Program-made: the position numbers and the translations under genes
Part shown: piece by piece, positions 14,303 through 22,259 of the stretch
How positions within the stretch are numbered: position 1 is the first letter of the stretch
Layout: the number at the start of each line of letters is the position of its first letter
Origin: a virus
IMG/VR virus record: IMGVR_UViG_3300041407_000285
Location: 1 to 26,201 of that record
DNA: 26,201 nucleotides
Reading direction: 5' to 3' (one strand)
The notes under the pieces: model-generated
What the model saw: only the letters and a program-made list of their open reading frames with translations
What the model was told of the DNA's origin: nothing
Database searches by the model: none

Positions 14303-15352
14303 ATGACCCCAGCCTTTCGCATCGTCGCCGACGGTGCCGACATCACGACGCTGATCAATGATCGGCTGCTGCAACTGAAAACCACCGATAAGACGGGCAT
14401 GGAGTCCGACGAGTTCGAGCTGCGCATCGATGACCGCGACGGTGCCGTGGCATTGCCGCCGCGCGGGGCCGGCATCGAGATCTACATGGGTTACGCCGGA
14501 ACCTCATTGACCCGCATCGGGCGCTACGTCGTCGATGATGTGGATTTCTCCGGGCCGCCGGACACCCTGGTGATTACCGGCAAGGCCAGCGACATGCGTG
14601 GCAGCGGCAAGACCACCCGTAGCGGCAGCTGGGAAGACGTGCCCTTGTCGCGCATCGTCGCCGATGTCGCCGCGCGTAACGGTTGGCAAGCGGTGTGCCC
14701 AGTACAGACCAAGGTGCCCCGGGCCGATCAGCTCAACGAGTCGGATTTCAACTTTATCACCCGCCTGGCCAAGCAGTACGACTGCACGGCCAAGGTGGCC
14801 GATGGCAAATTGCTGGTGATGCCTCGGCAGGCCGGGCAGAGCGCCTCGGGCAAGGCCTTTGGCGTGTTTGTGCTTCATCGCCGTGACGTCAGCCGCTTTC
14901 GGTTCCGACTGGGTGATCGCAACAGCCACAAGGCGGTTTCGACCAAGCACCAGGACAAGAAAAACGGAAAGCTCGCCGTGGTCACCCTGGACAACGACGA
15001 TTCCCCCGACGGCCTGCCGCCGGTGCACACCGACCGTCACATCTACCCCAACAAGTCGGCGGCCGAACAAGCGGCCAAGGCGCGGCTGGCGGCCTTCAAC
15101 CGGTCGACGGCGGGTGTTCGTCTGGAAATGCCTGGGCGCACCGACCTGTTTGCCGAGCGAACGATCGATGCCCAGGGCTTCAAGGTCGGTTTCGATGGCG
15201 AGTACCTGGTGGACTCGGTGGAGCAGGTGTACACCCAGTCCGGCTGGAGCACGACTGTCGAGTGCAACGGCGGCAAGCAGGGCAAGGCGAAAGCCAAAGG
15301 CAAAAAGAAAAAGTCGGCGAAGGATCTGAAGGTCGTTCAGCTCAAGCAGTAG
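14303..15352 (+). CDS. D: late control / baseplate hub protein D
   Basis: This 349-residue protein is of the P2 gpD family, a baseplate hub subunit related to T4 gp27 and VgrG that holds the spike. The start at ATG 14303 follows GGACAG and gives the usual opening TPAFRIVADGADITTLINDRLLQLKTTDKTG. Further family segments are DEFELRIDDRDGAVALPPRGAGIEIYMGY, GRYVVDDVDFSGPPDTLVITGKASDM and DFNFITRLAKQYDCTAKV. The C-terminus is a Lys-rich tail (KGKAKAKGKKKKSAKDLK), which is an unusually basic end. P2 D is about 387 residues. The endolysin follows after 33 bases. Confidence 0.93.
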   Translation: MTPAFRIVADGADITTLINDRLLQLKTTDKTGMESDEFELRIDDRDGAVALPPRGAGIEIYMGYAGTSLTRIGRYVVDDVDFSGPPDTLVITGKASDMRGSGKTTRSGSWEDVPLSRIVADVAARNGWQAVCPVQTKVPRADQLNESDFNFITRLAKQYDCTAKVADGKLLVMPRQAGQSASGKAFGVFVLHRRDVSRFRFRLGDRNSHKAVSTKHQDKKNGKLAVVTLDNDDSPDGLPPVHTDRHIYPNKSAAEQAAKARLAAFNRSTAGVRLEMPGRTDLFAERTIDAQGFKVGFDGEYLVDSVEQVYTQSGWSTTVECNGGKQGKAKAKGKKKKSAKDLKVVQLKQ

Positions 15353-15385
15353 CGCCGTAACCCCCAACCCCCATGGAGACCCTCT

Positions 15386-15949
15386 ATGTCACTGACAGAG
15401 CCACAGCTACAACGCATCATGCCCAACGCCCGCCGCCAAGCGGGCGTTTTTGTATCCGCTCTAAACACCGCCATGGCGCACCGGCAGATCAACACGCCGA
15501 AGCGCCAAGCGGCTTTTCTGGCTCAAGTCGGGCATGAGTCCGGCCAATTGCAGTACGTCCGCGAACTGGGCGGCGACCAATACCTGAGCAAGTACGACAC
15601 CGGCAGTCTCGCGGCGAAGCTGGGCAATACCCCGGAGGCTGATGGTGATGGTCAGCGTTATCGCGGTCGCGGCCTGATCCAGATCTCTGGCCGCAACAAC
15701 TACCTGCGCTGCAGCCTGGCGCTGTTCGGCGATGAACGATTGCTGCGCACCCCGGAGCTGCTCGAGCTGCCGCAGTGGGCCGCCGAGTCGGCCGCCTGGT
15801 TCTGGTGGGGGCGTGAGCTGAACGCGCTGGCGGACCGGGATGAGTTCGAGGCGATCACCCGTAAGATCAACGGCGGCCTGAATGGCTTGGCAGATCGGTT
15901 GCATTTGTGGGAGCGGGCGAGGGCGGTGCTATGCGTGTCATCGACCTGA
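15386..15949 (+). CDS. GH19-type phage endolysin
   Basis: This 187-residue protein is a glycoside hydrolase family 19 (chitinase-like) lysozyme that cuts peptidoglycan at the end of the phage cycle. The N-terminal helix NARRQAGVFVSALNTAM is followed by RQAAFLAQVGHESGQLQYVRE, where Glu51 of GHES and probably Glu60 are the catalytic acids. RYRGRGLIQISGRNNY is the substrate-groove motif, and AAESAAWFWW and ITRKINGG complete the family pattern. There is no signal sequence or membrane segment, so release would need a holin, which is not in this window. The start has a GGAG site. The stop overlaps Rz by 19 bases. Confidence 0.92.
   Translation: MSLTEPQLQRIMPNARRQAGVFVSALNTAMAHRQINTPKRQAAFLAQVGHESGQLQYVRELGGDQYLSKYDTGSLAAKLGNTPEADGDGQRYRGRGLIQISGRNNYLRCSLALFGDERLLRTPELLELPQWAAESAAWFWWGRELNALADRDEFEAITRKINGGLNGLADRLHLWERARAVLCVSST
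15427..15451 (+). terminator. terminator-like hairpin inside the endolysin gene
   Basis: CGCCCGC (15427-15433) and GCGGGCG (15440-15446) form a perfect 7-bp stem with a six-base loop, followed by TTTTT. It lies about 40 bases into the coding sequence and encodes NARRQAGVF. If it acts, it would reduce lysis gene expression by early termination. Confidence 0.5.
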
Positions 15950-16473
15950 TCCCCGCGCCGTATCGGCTGCTGGCCAACGGTGTGCTGCTGATCGCATTGG
16001 CCGGTGGATCTGCCGCGTTAGCGTGGCAGGTGCAGGACTGGCGCTACGGTCGGCAGCTTGAACAACAAGCCCGCCTCCAGACTGAAACCCTTAACCAACT
16101 GACGCTGGCCGCTGTCGCGCAGCAACAGGCCGAGCAGGCCAAACGTCTGGCCCTGGAGCGGCGGCTTTCAGCCAGTGAGCAAACCCATTACCGAGCCCTA
16201 AGCGATGCCCAACGTGATCAAGGTCGCCTGCGCGACCGCCTTGCCACTGCTGATCTGCGCCTGTCAGTCCTACTCGACGCCACCGATGCAGCCAGTAGCC
16301 GCACAGTGTCAGCCACCACCTCAACCGGCGGCATGGTTCATGGCGCCACAAGAGCCCAACTTGACCCCGCGCATGCTCAACGAATTATCGGCATCACCGA
16401 TACCGGCGACCAAGGACTGATCGCCCTGGCAGCCTGTCAGGCCTATGCCAAAGAAGTCTCAACACCGAAGTGA
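15931..16473 (+). CDS. Rz: inner-membrane spanin Rz-like lysis protein
   Basis: This 180-residue protein starts at ATG 15931 inside the endolysin end. It has a single N-terminal membrane segment (about residues 14-33, LLANGVLLIALAGGSAALAW) and then a long periplasmic coiled coil rich in Gln, Ala and Arg (GRQLEQQARLQTETLNQLTL; RLALERRLSASEQTHYRAL). This is the layout of i-spanins, which with Rz1 join inner and outer membranes and fuse them in the last step of lysis. A nested Rz1 frame lies within its distal half. The C-terminal GITDTGDQGLIALAACQAYAKE motif is common in Pseudomonas prophage Rz proteins. Confidence 0.88.
   Translation: MRVIDLIPAPYRLLANGVLLIALAGGSAALAWQVQDWRYGRQLEQQARLQTETLNQLTLAAVAQQQAEQAKRLALERRLSASEQTHYRALSDAQRDQGRLRDRLATADLRLSVLLDATDAASSRTVSATTSTGGMVHGATRAQLDPAHAQRIIGITDTGDQGLIALAACQAYAKEVSTPK
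16205..16420 (+). CDS. Rz1: outer-membrane spanin lipoprotein Rz1, nested in Rz
   Basis: This 71-residue protein is encoded entirely within Rz in another frame. It has a short hydrophobic signal (VIKVACATALPLLICAC) with a lipobox ending at Cys20, followed by a Pro-rich mature part (STPPMQPVAAQCQPPPQPAAWFM), typical of o-spanins. The mature protein would be anchored to the outer membrane and bind the C-terminus of Rz. The small size, Pro content and full nesting make the call solid. Confidence 0.85.
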   Translation: MPNVIKVACATALPLLICACQSYSTPPMQPVAAQCQPPPQPAAWFMAPQEPNLTPRMLNELSASPIPATKD

Positions 16474-16589
16474 AAAAGAGCGACCGGAGTGGATGCGTCA
16501 ACATCCAATCCGGCCGCCGTCCCTGCAGATTGTCCCTGCAAGTCCAGCAAGGCTCTTACTCCGTGCACGAAGCGCGGCGAGCCTAGCAC

Positions 16590-16605
16590 CTGTTTATCCA
16601 TACAG
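16590..16605. promoter_or_regulatory. LexA (SOS) box without an adjacent gene
   Basis: CTGTTTATCCATACAG is a perfect CTGT-N8-ACAG palindrome, the gammaproteobacterial LexA operator pattern. It lies 117 bases after the Rz stop and 40 bases before the stop of the convergent REC-GGDEF-EAL gene. No plausible gene begins within the window on either strand that this box would control. It may be the remains of a lost SOS gene at the prophage edge. Confidence 0.65.
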
Positions 16606-16644
16606 TAAAGGTCTTGCTGTCAATATTCATTTTTGGGCCTCGGG

Positions 16645-18912
16645 TTAGGGTCTGGCAGTTTGACGGCTTCCGTCCAGTTCAATACTGCCAATCTGCAAGA
16701 GCTCGCTGGCTTGAAGGAGGCTAACGGCTTTACTGAAATAAAAGCCCTGCGCCGTGATAGGCGAGCCTGTAGAGATCAATGAGTCGCGTTGTTCTTGAGT
16801 TTCCACGCCTTCGGCGATCACCCCAATCCCCATTTCACCGGCGAAGTTGATGATCGCGCGTAGGGTTGTGGCGCTGGCCGGGTCGCGAATGGCGTCGTCG
16901 ATGAAGTTCTGGGCGATCTTGATGTGGTTGACCTTATAGGTCTTGAGGTAGTCGAATGACGAGTATTCGGTGCCGAAGTCGGCGATGGCGACTTTCACCC
17001 CCAGCGCGCACAAACGCGGCAGCACATCGTTGTGGCTCCACTTGGTCTGCGCCAGGGTCGCTTCGGTGACGTCGAACCGCAGATCCCAGGGACAAATGTT
17101 CCAGTGTACGGTGGTGCGCAGCACGTCATAAATGAGGTCCGGGCCGCTTTTGAGCTGGGCCAGGGACAGGTTGATCGCGATCACCGGCGGCGCCATGTCC
17201 CGGTCCCGCCACTGCCGCATCTGCTGGCAGGCCCGGTCCAGCAACCAATGCCCCAGGGCAATGATGGCGCCGGTTTTTTCCGCGGCGGGCAGGAAGGTGT
17301 CAGCATTCAGCAGCCCCCGCTGAGGGTGGTTCCAGCGCACTTGGGCCTCCATACCCAGAATCCTGCCTGAACTCAGGTCCACCTCGGGCAGGTAGTGCAA
17401 TTCGAGTTCGTTCCGCTCGATGGCCAATTTCAACTCGTTGGCGATAGTCAACCGGTCAAGCACTTCCTGATTGATCTCCTCGGAATGAAAGTTGTATTGG
17501 TTGCCGCCCTGATCCTTGGAGCGGTACAGCGCTATGTCGGCCTGGTCCAGCAGGCTGTCGGCACTGACGCTGCTGCTGGTATAGGTGCTAATGCCGATGC
17601 TGACCGAGTTGCGCAGGTTGTTGCCGTCGAGCGCATAGGGATGCACCAATGTCTCGCGAACCTTGGCGGCCAGGGTCGCCGCCTGGGTCGGGTCGCTGAC
17701 ATCGAGCTGAAGAATCGTGAATTCGTCACCGCCCATGCGTGCCACCACGTCGTTTTCTCGCACACAAGCCTTGATGCGTCGGGCAACCTCCTGCAGCAGC
17801 AAATCCCCCACTGTGTGGCCAAAGCTGTCGTTGATCCGTTTGAAGTGATCCAGGTCCAGAAAGATAACCGCAAACCCCGTCGCGCCACGGCGGGCGGCGG
17901 CGAAGGCTTGATGCAGACGCTCATTGAGTGTCGCGCGATTGGCCATTCCGGTCAGCGCGTCGGTGCGTGCCTGCTGGGTGATGTGCTCTTCGGCCTGCTT
18001 GCGTTCGGTGATGTCGATAATGATCCCTTCCACCTCGAGCAAACGCCCGTCGTCATCGCGTACCGGCACATAGCGATTTTCCACCCAGCGCCACAGGCCA
18101 TCACCGGTACGCAGGCGGAACTCGATGGAGGCGCCGACAGCATGCCGGTCCAGGACCTGGGCCATGGCGGCGTCGAGTTTTTCCAGGTCTTCGGGATGAA
18201 TCAGCTCCCGGGCCCAGTTGGCAGATGCCACCAGATTGGCCGCGACATGACCGAACTTGGTGATGTTGTGAGAGATATACGTCAAGGGGAACGACGGCTC
18301 CCCAAGCAGCCGATACAGAATGGTCGGGCTGTTCTGCACGATGATGTTAGCGTCGAAAAGTTCGCGGGTCCTTTCTTCGACAGCCTGTTCCAGCAGGTTC
18401 ATTTTAAGGGTGGCGTCTTCGGCTATTTGCCATTTGACCGTCAGCGCACAGGCCAGTTGACGGATCTCGATGGCATCGAAAGGCTTTTTCAGGATCAGCA
18501 GGCGATCACCCAGTTCCAGGCGTTCGGCGATGTTTTCCCAGGAGTGATCTGAATACGCGGTGCAGAGTACGACTTGCAACTTGGGGTCGACCTGCCAGAG
18601 CCGTTCGATGGTTTCCAGGCCGTCCCAGCCGGGGGGCATGCGCATGTCGATGAAGGCCATGGCATAGGGTAGATCCTTGACCAAAGCTGCTTCGACCTTG
18701 TCCAAGGCTTCGAGGCCCTGAAAGGCGGAGTCGAGTTCAAAGACTTGCACCGCAGCGGCTGGAGTGCTGCCAAACAGGGCTTCTTCAGCAGACGCCCAGC
18801 CATTTTCGGGACTCGCTGCCGGGCCGAGAGTCTTGCGGAAATCGTCATGAATTGACCGCATGTCGTCCACGATCAAGATGCGCCGATTGACGCAAGTTAC
18901 CAAGCTGCTCAT
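16645..18912 (-). CDS. REC-PAS-GGDEF-EAL cyclic-di-GMP signalling protein with degenerate EAL
   Basis: This 755-residue cytoplasmic protein has a receiver domain (1-160; acidic pocket at Asp16/Asp17, phospho-acceptor Asp89, Thr118, Lys143), a short coiled coil, a PAS domain (about 190-305) ending in DITERKQAEE, a GGDEF domain (about 315-475) and an EAL domain (490-745). GGDEF is intact at 394-398, with an RxxD inhibitory site at 385-388, so diguanylate cyclase activity is expected. In EAL the motif is EAQ (522-524), the DDFG motif is ADFG (644-647), and the KID Asp is Ala667. Glu617, Glu701 and Gln722 remain. Loss of two metal Asp residues suggests no phosphodiesterase activity. No sensor kinase is adjacent. 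Confidence 0.92.
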   Translation of the reverse strand: MSSLVTCVNRRILIVDDMRSIHDDFRKTLGPAASPENGWASAEEALFGSTPAAAVQVFELDSAFQGLEALDKVEAALVKDLPYAMAFIDMRMPPGWDGLETIERLWQVDPKLQVVLCTAYSDHSWENIAERLELGDRLLILKKPFDAIEIRQLACALTVKWQIAEDATLKMNLLEQAVEERTRELFDANIIVQNSPTILYRLLGEPSFPLTYISHNITKFGHVAANLVASANWARELIHPEDLEKLDAAMAQVLDRHAVGASIEFRLRTGDGLWRWVENRYVPVRDDDGRLLEVEGIIIDITERKQAEEHITQQARTDALTGMANRATLNERLHQAFAAARRGATGFAVIFLDLDHFKRINDSFGHTVGDLLLQEVARRIKACVRENDVVARMGGDEFTILQLDVSDPTQAATLAAKVRETLVHPYALDGNNLRNSVSIGISTYTSSSVSADSLLDQADIALYRSKDQGGNQYNFHSEEINQEVLDRLTIANELKLAIERNELELHYLPEVDLSSGRILGMEAQVRWNHPQRGLLNADTFLPAAEKTGAIIALGHWLLDRACQQMRQWRDRDMAPPVIAINLSLAQLKSGPDLIYDVLRTTVHWNICPWDLRFDVTEATLAQTKWSHNDVLPRLCALGVKVAIADFGTEYSSFDYLKTYKVNHIKIAQNFIDDAIRDPASATTLRAIINFAGEMGIGVIAEGVETQEQRDSLISTGSPITAQGFYFSKAVSLLQASELLQIGSIELDGSRQTARP

Positions 18913-19165
18913 TCGGCCACTCCAATTAAGTTCTGGATATAAAGAAATGAATACATACAGGTTCCATCCTTAGTGGCCATTAATCCCAACGTAAGCATAG
19001 CTCAACGAATTCACTTCGACGGCAAAGTAGTGACTATTGAGTAAAGAGCGAAGCAACTGGTAAATCCAATATTGAAGGCTAGATTCACATTTAAGTCAGA
19101 AGTGAGCATTGAATCTTGTGCACTTAACTAAACTCTCGGTGATTCATGGAGTGAGGGTGGTGCCG

Positions 19166-19300
19166 ATGCGGTTCGGGGTTTTGCAATCGGAAATCGTGAT
19201 CGTCGAGGGCAAAGCGCCACTGCTGAAGCCTTAGCGCTTGCGCCCGTTAAAAATTCATCGAGACGGTTCGGTATATAAATACTGGTTGGATGATCAGTAA
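19166..19300 (+). pseudogene. possible coding relic with one in-frame stop
   Basis: From the ATG at 19166 the frame reads 22 codons (start MRFGVLQSEIVIVEGKAPLL) to a TAG at 19232-19234. It then continues in the same frame for 21 more codons (RLRPLKIHRDGSVYKYWLDD core) to TAA at 19298. Both parts have protein-like composition. I do not recognise the family, and chance is quite possible. Confidence 0.25.
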
Positions 19301-19555
19301 TCGAGGCGCGAGTATTCTGGCGAGGGTAGTCGATGAGCTGCAGAGTTTGGGGAGAGGGCGAGCGAGGTGACGGTTCAGAAAAGCAGTATTCGCTGGATCA
19401 AGCTTTCCGTGCACTTTTGTTCAGGTCAACGCTCAAAATAGTTATGCGCATCACGTCCAGCGAAGCGGGAGGCGCATACGCCTTATAAGATGAACATCGA
19501 ACAATACTGCCTGCAATGCGACGTGGCCTCGTTGCTGGATGTGCCACCCCACTCC

Positions 19556-19654
19556 CTACACGAATTCCCACGTAATGTCGGGGGAGGCTATATACATCCG
19601 TACCGGATTATCCCATTTCTTGAAAATGATTTTTAGCATCCCACTCTCGTTCAT
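19556..19654 (-). pseudogene. internally deleted copy of the 78-aa gene next door
   Basis: This short frame encodes 32 residues. It begins MNESGMLKI, passes through PVRMYIASP and ends DITWEFV. The neighbour at 19748-19984 begins MSEYRMLKI, has PMELFIAAP and ends DVTWEFV. The middle 45 or so residues are missing, while start, stop and flanking sequence are retained. It is best read as a paralogue that lost its centre. Whether the 32-residue peptide is made is unknown. Confidence 0.55.
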
Positions 19655-19717
19655 CCTTGTGCCCCTTTGACTCACTGTCTGATATCACCAATGGCATGCA
19701 GCCTGGCATTCATGCAC

Positions 19718-19745
19718 CAGGCCCTCCGAACAAGGGCCCGTTTTG
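19718..19745 (+). terminator. weak terminator-like hairpin
   Basis: GGCCCT and AGGGCC form a six-bp stem around CCGAACA, followed by CGTTTTG. It has only four Ts and no obvious upstream + strand gene, so its role is doubtful. Confidence 0.3.
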
Positions 19746-19747
19746 CT

Positions 19748-19984
19748 CTATACGAATTCCCATGTGACGTCGGTTATACCTAACGCTGCCGCCTGCGGAC
19801 GCAGCTGGTCTGTCCCGATCGCTGTCAAATCAATGTCAACGTTCTTCTGGTTTTCATACTGTCTAAGAATATTGAATAGCGCAGCGTACTCATCTGGTCT
19901 CGAATACAACGGCGCGGCGATAAACAACTCCATCGGATAACCAAGCTCGTTATAGCTGATTTTTAACATCCTGTACTCGCTCAT
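19748..19984 (-). CDS. small conserved hypothetical protein, 78 aa
   Basis: The start is the ATG at 19984, behind AAAGAGG on the minus strand; the longer frame upstream is rejected because it has low-quality sequence and no ribosome site. The protein is a small alpha/beta unit: strand MLKISYNELGYPMELFIAAPLYS, helix EYAALFNILRQYENQK, then strand DIDLTAIGTDQLRPQAAALGITDVTWEFV. There is no signal peptide or membrane segment. I do not recognise a function. A deleted relative stands about 100 bases downstream, which shows local duplication. Confidence 0.65.
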   Translation of the reverse strand: MSEYRMLKISYNELGYPMELFIAAPLYSRPDEYAALFNILRQYENQKNVDIDLTAIGTDQLRPQAAALGITDVTWEFV

Positions 19985-20158
19985 TGCGATGCCTCTTTGG
20001 GGGGCTGTCCGATATAGAAAACCATAGCAGCTCGATCCAAATACTCCGCGTTGGAAAAAATAAACACTATGGAAATTACTTATGCCCTTACCACCTAGGG
20101 ACCTCACGTTTTTATTCGTGAGTGGACCAATCGGTGGGCGAAGCCTGTGCCCATGTAA

Positions 20159-20393
20159 GCGCAGACTCTGCTGGTGCATGAACATCGCCGATGTCCCAGT
20201 CGTGATCGATGCAGGTATAAAGCTGGTGATCACCGGCTATTCGCATAAGCCACGCATAGAGTGGCGCGGCGAACAGTTATATCTCAATCCCGGCAGCGCG
20301 GGACGGCGGCGCTTCAAGCTGCCGGTGACGCTGATTCTGCTTGAGGTGCTTGAGACCTCAATTGAGCCGCATCTGGTCTCGCTACTGGAATGA
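20159..20393 (+). pseudogene. 3' fragment of a YfcE-like metallophosphoesterase
   Basis: From about 20159 one frame reads AQTLLVHE; the next frame then reads IADVP, followed by GIKLVITGYSHKPRIEWRG and QLYLNPGSAGRRRFKLPV. This is the C-terminal third of the YfcE/MJ0936 phosphodiesterase family, ending with the family-typical NPGSAGRRRFKLP. A frameshift separates the two parts, the N-terminal metal sites are missing, and the GHSH metal motif reads GYSH. It cannot be an active enzyme. Its end overlaps the end of the LysR gene by 12 bases. Confidence 0.8.
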
Positions 20394-21299
20394 TCCTTCC
20401 CTGGACTGCTCGCGGGCCGAGCGGGCAAAGTCGATGAAGGCCTTGAGCGGCGCCGGTACATGGCGGCGGCTTGGATAGTACAGATGCAGGCCGGGGTAGT
20501 AGGGGCACCAGTTCGCCAGTACCTGGATCAGACGCCCGTCAGCCAGGTGCCCGGTGACCATGTCTTCGAACACGTAAGCCAGGCCCACGCCTTGCAGCGC
20601 CGGACCGACCATCAGGCTCACGTCGCCGAGGGTGAGTGGGCCGCTGACTTCGATTTCCTGGGTAATACCGCCGCGTTCGAACTCCCATCGGTACATCGAG
20701 CCGCTGGGGAACCGATGGCGGATACACGGCACGCCATGCAAATCCTCAGGTTTCTGTGGCGGAGCATGGCGCTCGAAGAATGACGGCGAGCCCACGACCA
20801 TCGAGCGCATGTTCGGCCCGATGGGTAGCGACACCATGTCCGCTTCCAAGCGATTGCCAAAGCGTACCCCCGCATCAAAACCGCCGGCCACTATATCGAG
20901 CAGTGCGTCGCTTTCGACGATCTCCAGGCTGATATCCGCATAGTCCTGCAAAAACTCGCTGGCAATCGGCAACAACACCAATTCGCACGCCTGCCGACCC
21001 GCGGTGATGCGCAGGTTGCCCGAGGGCTTGTCGCGAAAATTGTTGAGATCCTCCAGGGCGTCGTCGATGTCACGAAACGCCGGTTTCAGACGGGCATAGA
21101 GCCGTGCTCCGGCCTCGGTCAGCGCCACGCTGCGAGTGGTGCGGTTGAACAAACGCACGCCCAGGCGATTCTCCAGGGCGCGCAATGAATGGCTCAAGGC
21201 CGAGGGCGTGAGGCCAAGTTCCACAGCTGCACGGCTGAAATTCAGATGCTGAGCGATGCACAGGAAGATCGTTAGGTCGGAGGTGGATGGCGTTTTCAT
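20382..21299 (-). CDS. LysR-family transcriptional regulator
   Basis: This 305-residue protein has an N-terminal winged helix-turn-helix (residues about 4-62, with the family-typical FLCIAQHLNFSRAAVELGLTPSALSHSLRALENRLGVRLFNRTTRSVALTEAG). A two-lobed effector domain follows (GNLRITAGRQACELVLLPIASEFL, then PDVSLEIV-like and GFDAGVRFG). The GFDAGVRFG and LPIGPNMRSMVVGSP segments are typical of the group that controls nearby oxidoreductases. It is divergent from the short-chain dehydrogenase gene with a 129-base gap, so that gene is the likely target. The inducer is unknown. Confidence 0.93.
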   Translation of the reverse strand: MKTPSTSDLTIFLCIAQHLNFSRAAVELGLTPSALSHSLRALENRLGVRLFNRTTRSVALTEAGARLYARLKPAFRDIDDALEDLNNFRDKPSGNLRITAGRQACELVLLPIASEFLQDYADISLEIVESDALLDIVAGGFDAGVRFGNRLEADMVSLPIGPNMRSMVVGSPSFFERHAPPQKPEDLHGVPCIRHRFPSGSMYRWEFERGGITQEIEVSGPLTLGDVSLMVGPALQGVGLAYVFEDMVTGHLADGRLIQVLANWCPYYPGLHLYYPSRRHVPAPLKAFIDFARSAREQSREGSFQ

Positions 21300-21428
21300 T
21301 TATGAGTGTATTTCACAAAGTCATGCAAAATTAGTGGGATTATCACATGAGTATCACAACCTTAAAGTGGCATCAACTCATCGAGAAGGCCCTGCGTGTC
21401 GCACGGGTCGCCGACAGGAGGAGTTGAA
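21300..21428. promoter_or_regulatory. shared promoter region of the LysR/SDR divergent pair
   Basis: This 129-base gap lies between divergent start codons. The half next to the LysR gene is AT-rich and contains two close ATCACA repeats, which could be part of a LysR site. Clear -10/-35 boxes were not resolved. A strong AGGAGGAG ribosome site precedes the SDR start. Confidence 0.5.
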
Positions 21429-22259
21429 ATGCGTACTTGGTTCATTACTGGAGCTTCCCGTGGTTTTGGCACTCTGATCGCAGAACACGCCCTGCGTGCC
21501 GGCGACACCGTGATTGCCTCCGCGCGCAAACCTGAAGAGATCATCGCCAGACTGGGCGAGCATCCCAACCTCCTGGCCGTTCGTCTGGACGTTACCCGCG
21601 AGGAAGAAGCGCACCAGGCGGTGGCAGAAGGCATCAAGCGTTTCGGGCGTATCGACGTGCTGATCAACAATGCCGGTTTCGGTGTGTTGGGTGCGGTGGA
21701 AGAAACCAGTGCCAGCGAAACGGAACGGCTATTCGCCACCAACGTGTTCGGCGTACTCAACGTGACCCGCGCAGTGCTGCCGCATATGCGTCGCCAACGC
21801 AGCGGCCACGTCATCAACATCTCGTCCATCGGCGGTTATCAGGCCTATATGGGGTGGGGTGTCTACGGCTCCACCAAGTTTGCGGTGGAGGGCATTACCG
21901 AGGCCATGCATCAGGAGCTGGCGCCTCTGGGGATTCACGCAACGGTGGTCGAGCCAGGGTTCTTTCGCACCGACTTCCTAGACGAGCAGTCACTGATCAA
22001 GACCGCACTGGAGTTGCCGGACTACGAAGAAACGGTCGGTGTAATGCGTCGTTTTGCCGCTGCCGCCAATCACGCGCAGCCCGGCGATCCCGTGAAGTTT
22101 GCCGAGGCCATGTTGGCCTTGGTCAATACCCCGAAACCGCCACAGCGTCTGGCACTGGGCAGTGACACAGTAGCGCGTATCGAGGAGAAGAACCGCTTTG
22201 TCGCTGCGCAACTGGCTGAGTGGAAAGAGCTGGCTCTCTCCACTGACTTCAAAGTCTGA
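21429..22259 (+). CDS. short-chain dehydrogenase/reductase
   Basis: This 276-residue protein is a classical SDR using NAD(P)H on an unknown carbonyl or alcohol substrate. The start at ATG 21429 is fixed by AGGAGGAG. It has a cofactor motif TGASRGFG (7-14) and a structural NNAG (80-83). The active residues are Ser132 or Ser133 in NISSIGG, and Tyr146 and Lys150 in YGSTK. Arg11 after the Gly motif is compatible with NADP preference. The C-terminal half has the EPGFFRTDF loop seen in many SDRs of this group. It is probably controlled by the adjacent LysR regulator. Confidence 0.92.
   Translation: MRTWFITGASRGFGTLIAEHALRAGDTVIASARKPEEIIARLGEHPNLLAVRLDVTREEEAHQAVAEGIKRFGRIDVLINNAGFGVLGAVEETSASETERLFATNVFGVLNVTRAVLPHMRRQRSGHVINISSIGGYQAYMGWGVYGSTKFAVEGITEAMHQELAPLGIHATVVEPGFFRTDFLDEQSLIKTALELPDYEETVGVMRRFAAAANHAQPGDPVKFAEAMLALVNTPKPPQRLALGSDTVARIEEKNRFVAAQLAEWKELALSTDFKV

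Larger units (their letters stand above)
18913..19747. other. 835-bp intergenic stretch with gene relics
   Basis: No intact gene was seen. The first 250 bases are AT-rich and probably contain the promoter of the signalling gene, though no box was clear. At 19166-19300 a frame interrupted by one TAG looks protein-like. At 19556-19654 lies a shortened relative of the next gene. The whole region reads as decayed DNA. Confidence 0.5.

Noticed and set aside
16445-16648. 67-residue + frame spanning the LexA box
   Set aside because: It begins inside Rz, contains the operator palindrome and has no protein-like pattern.
17395-18552. 385-residue + strand frame within the REC-GGDEF-EAL gene
   Set aside because: It is antisense to clear REC, PAS, GGDEF and EAL motifs and has no domain of its own.
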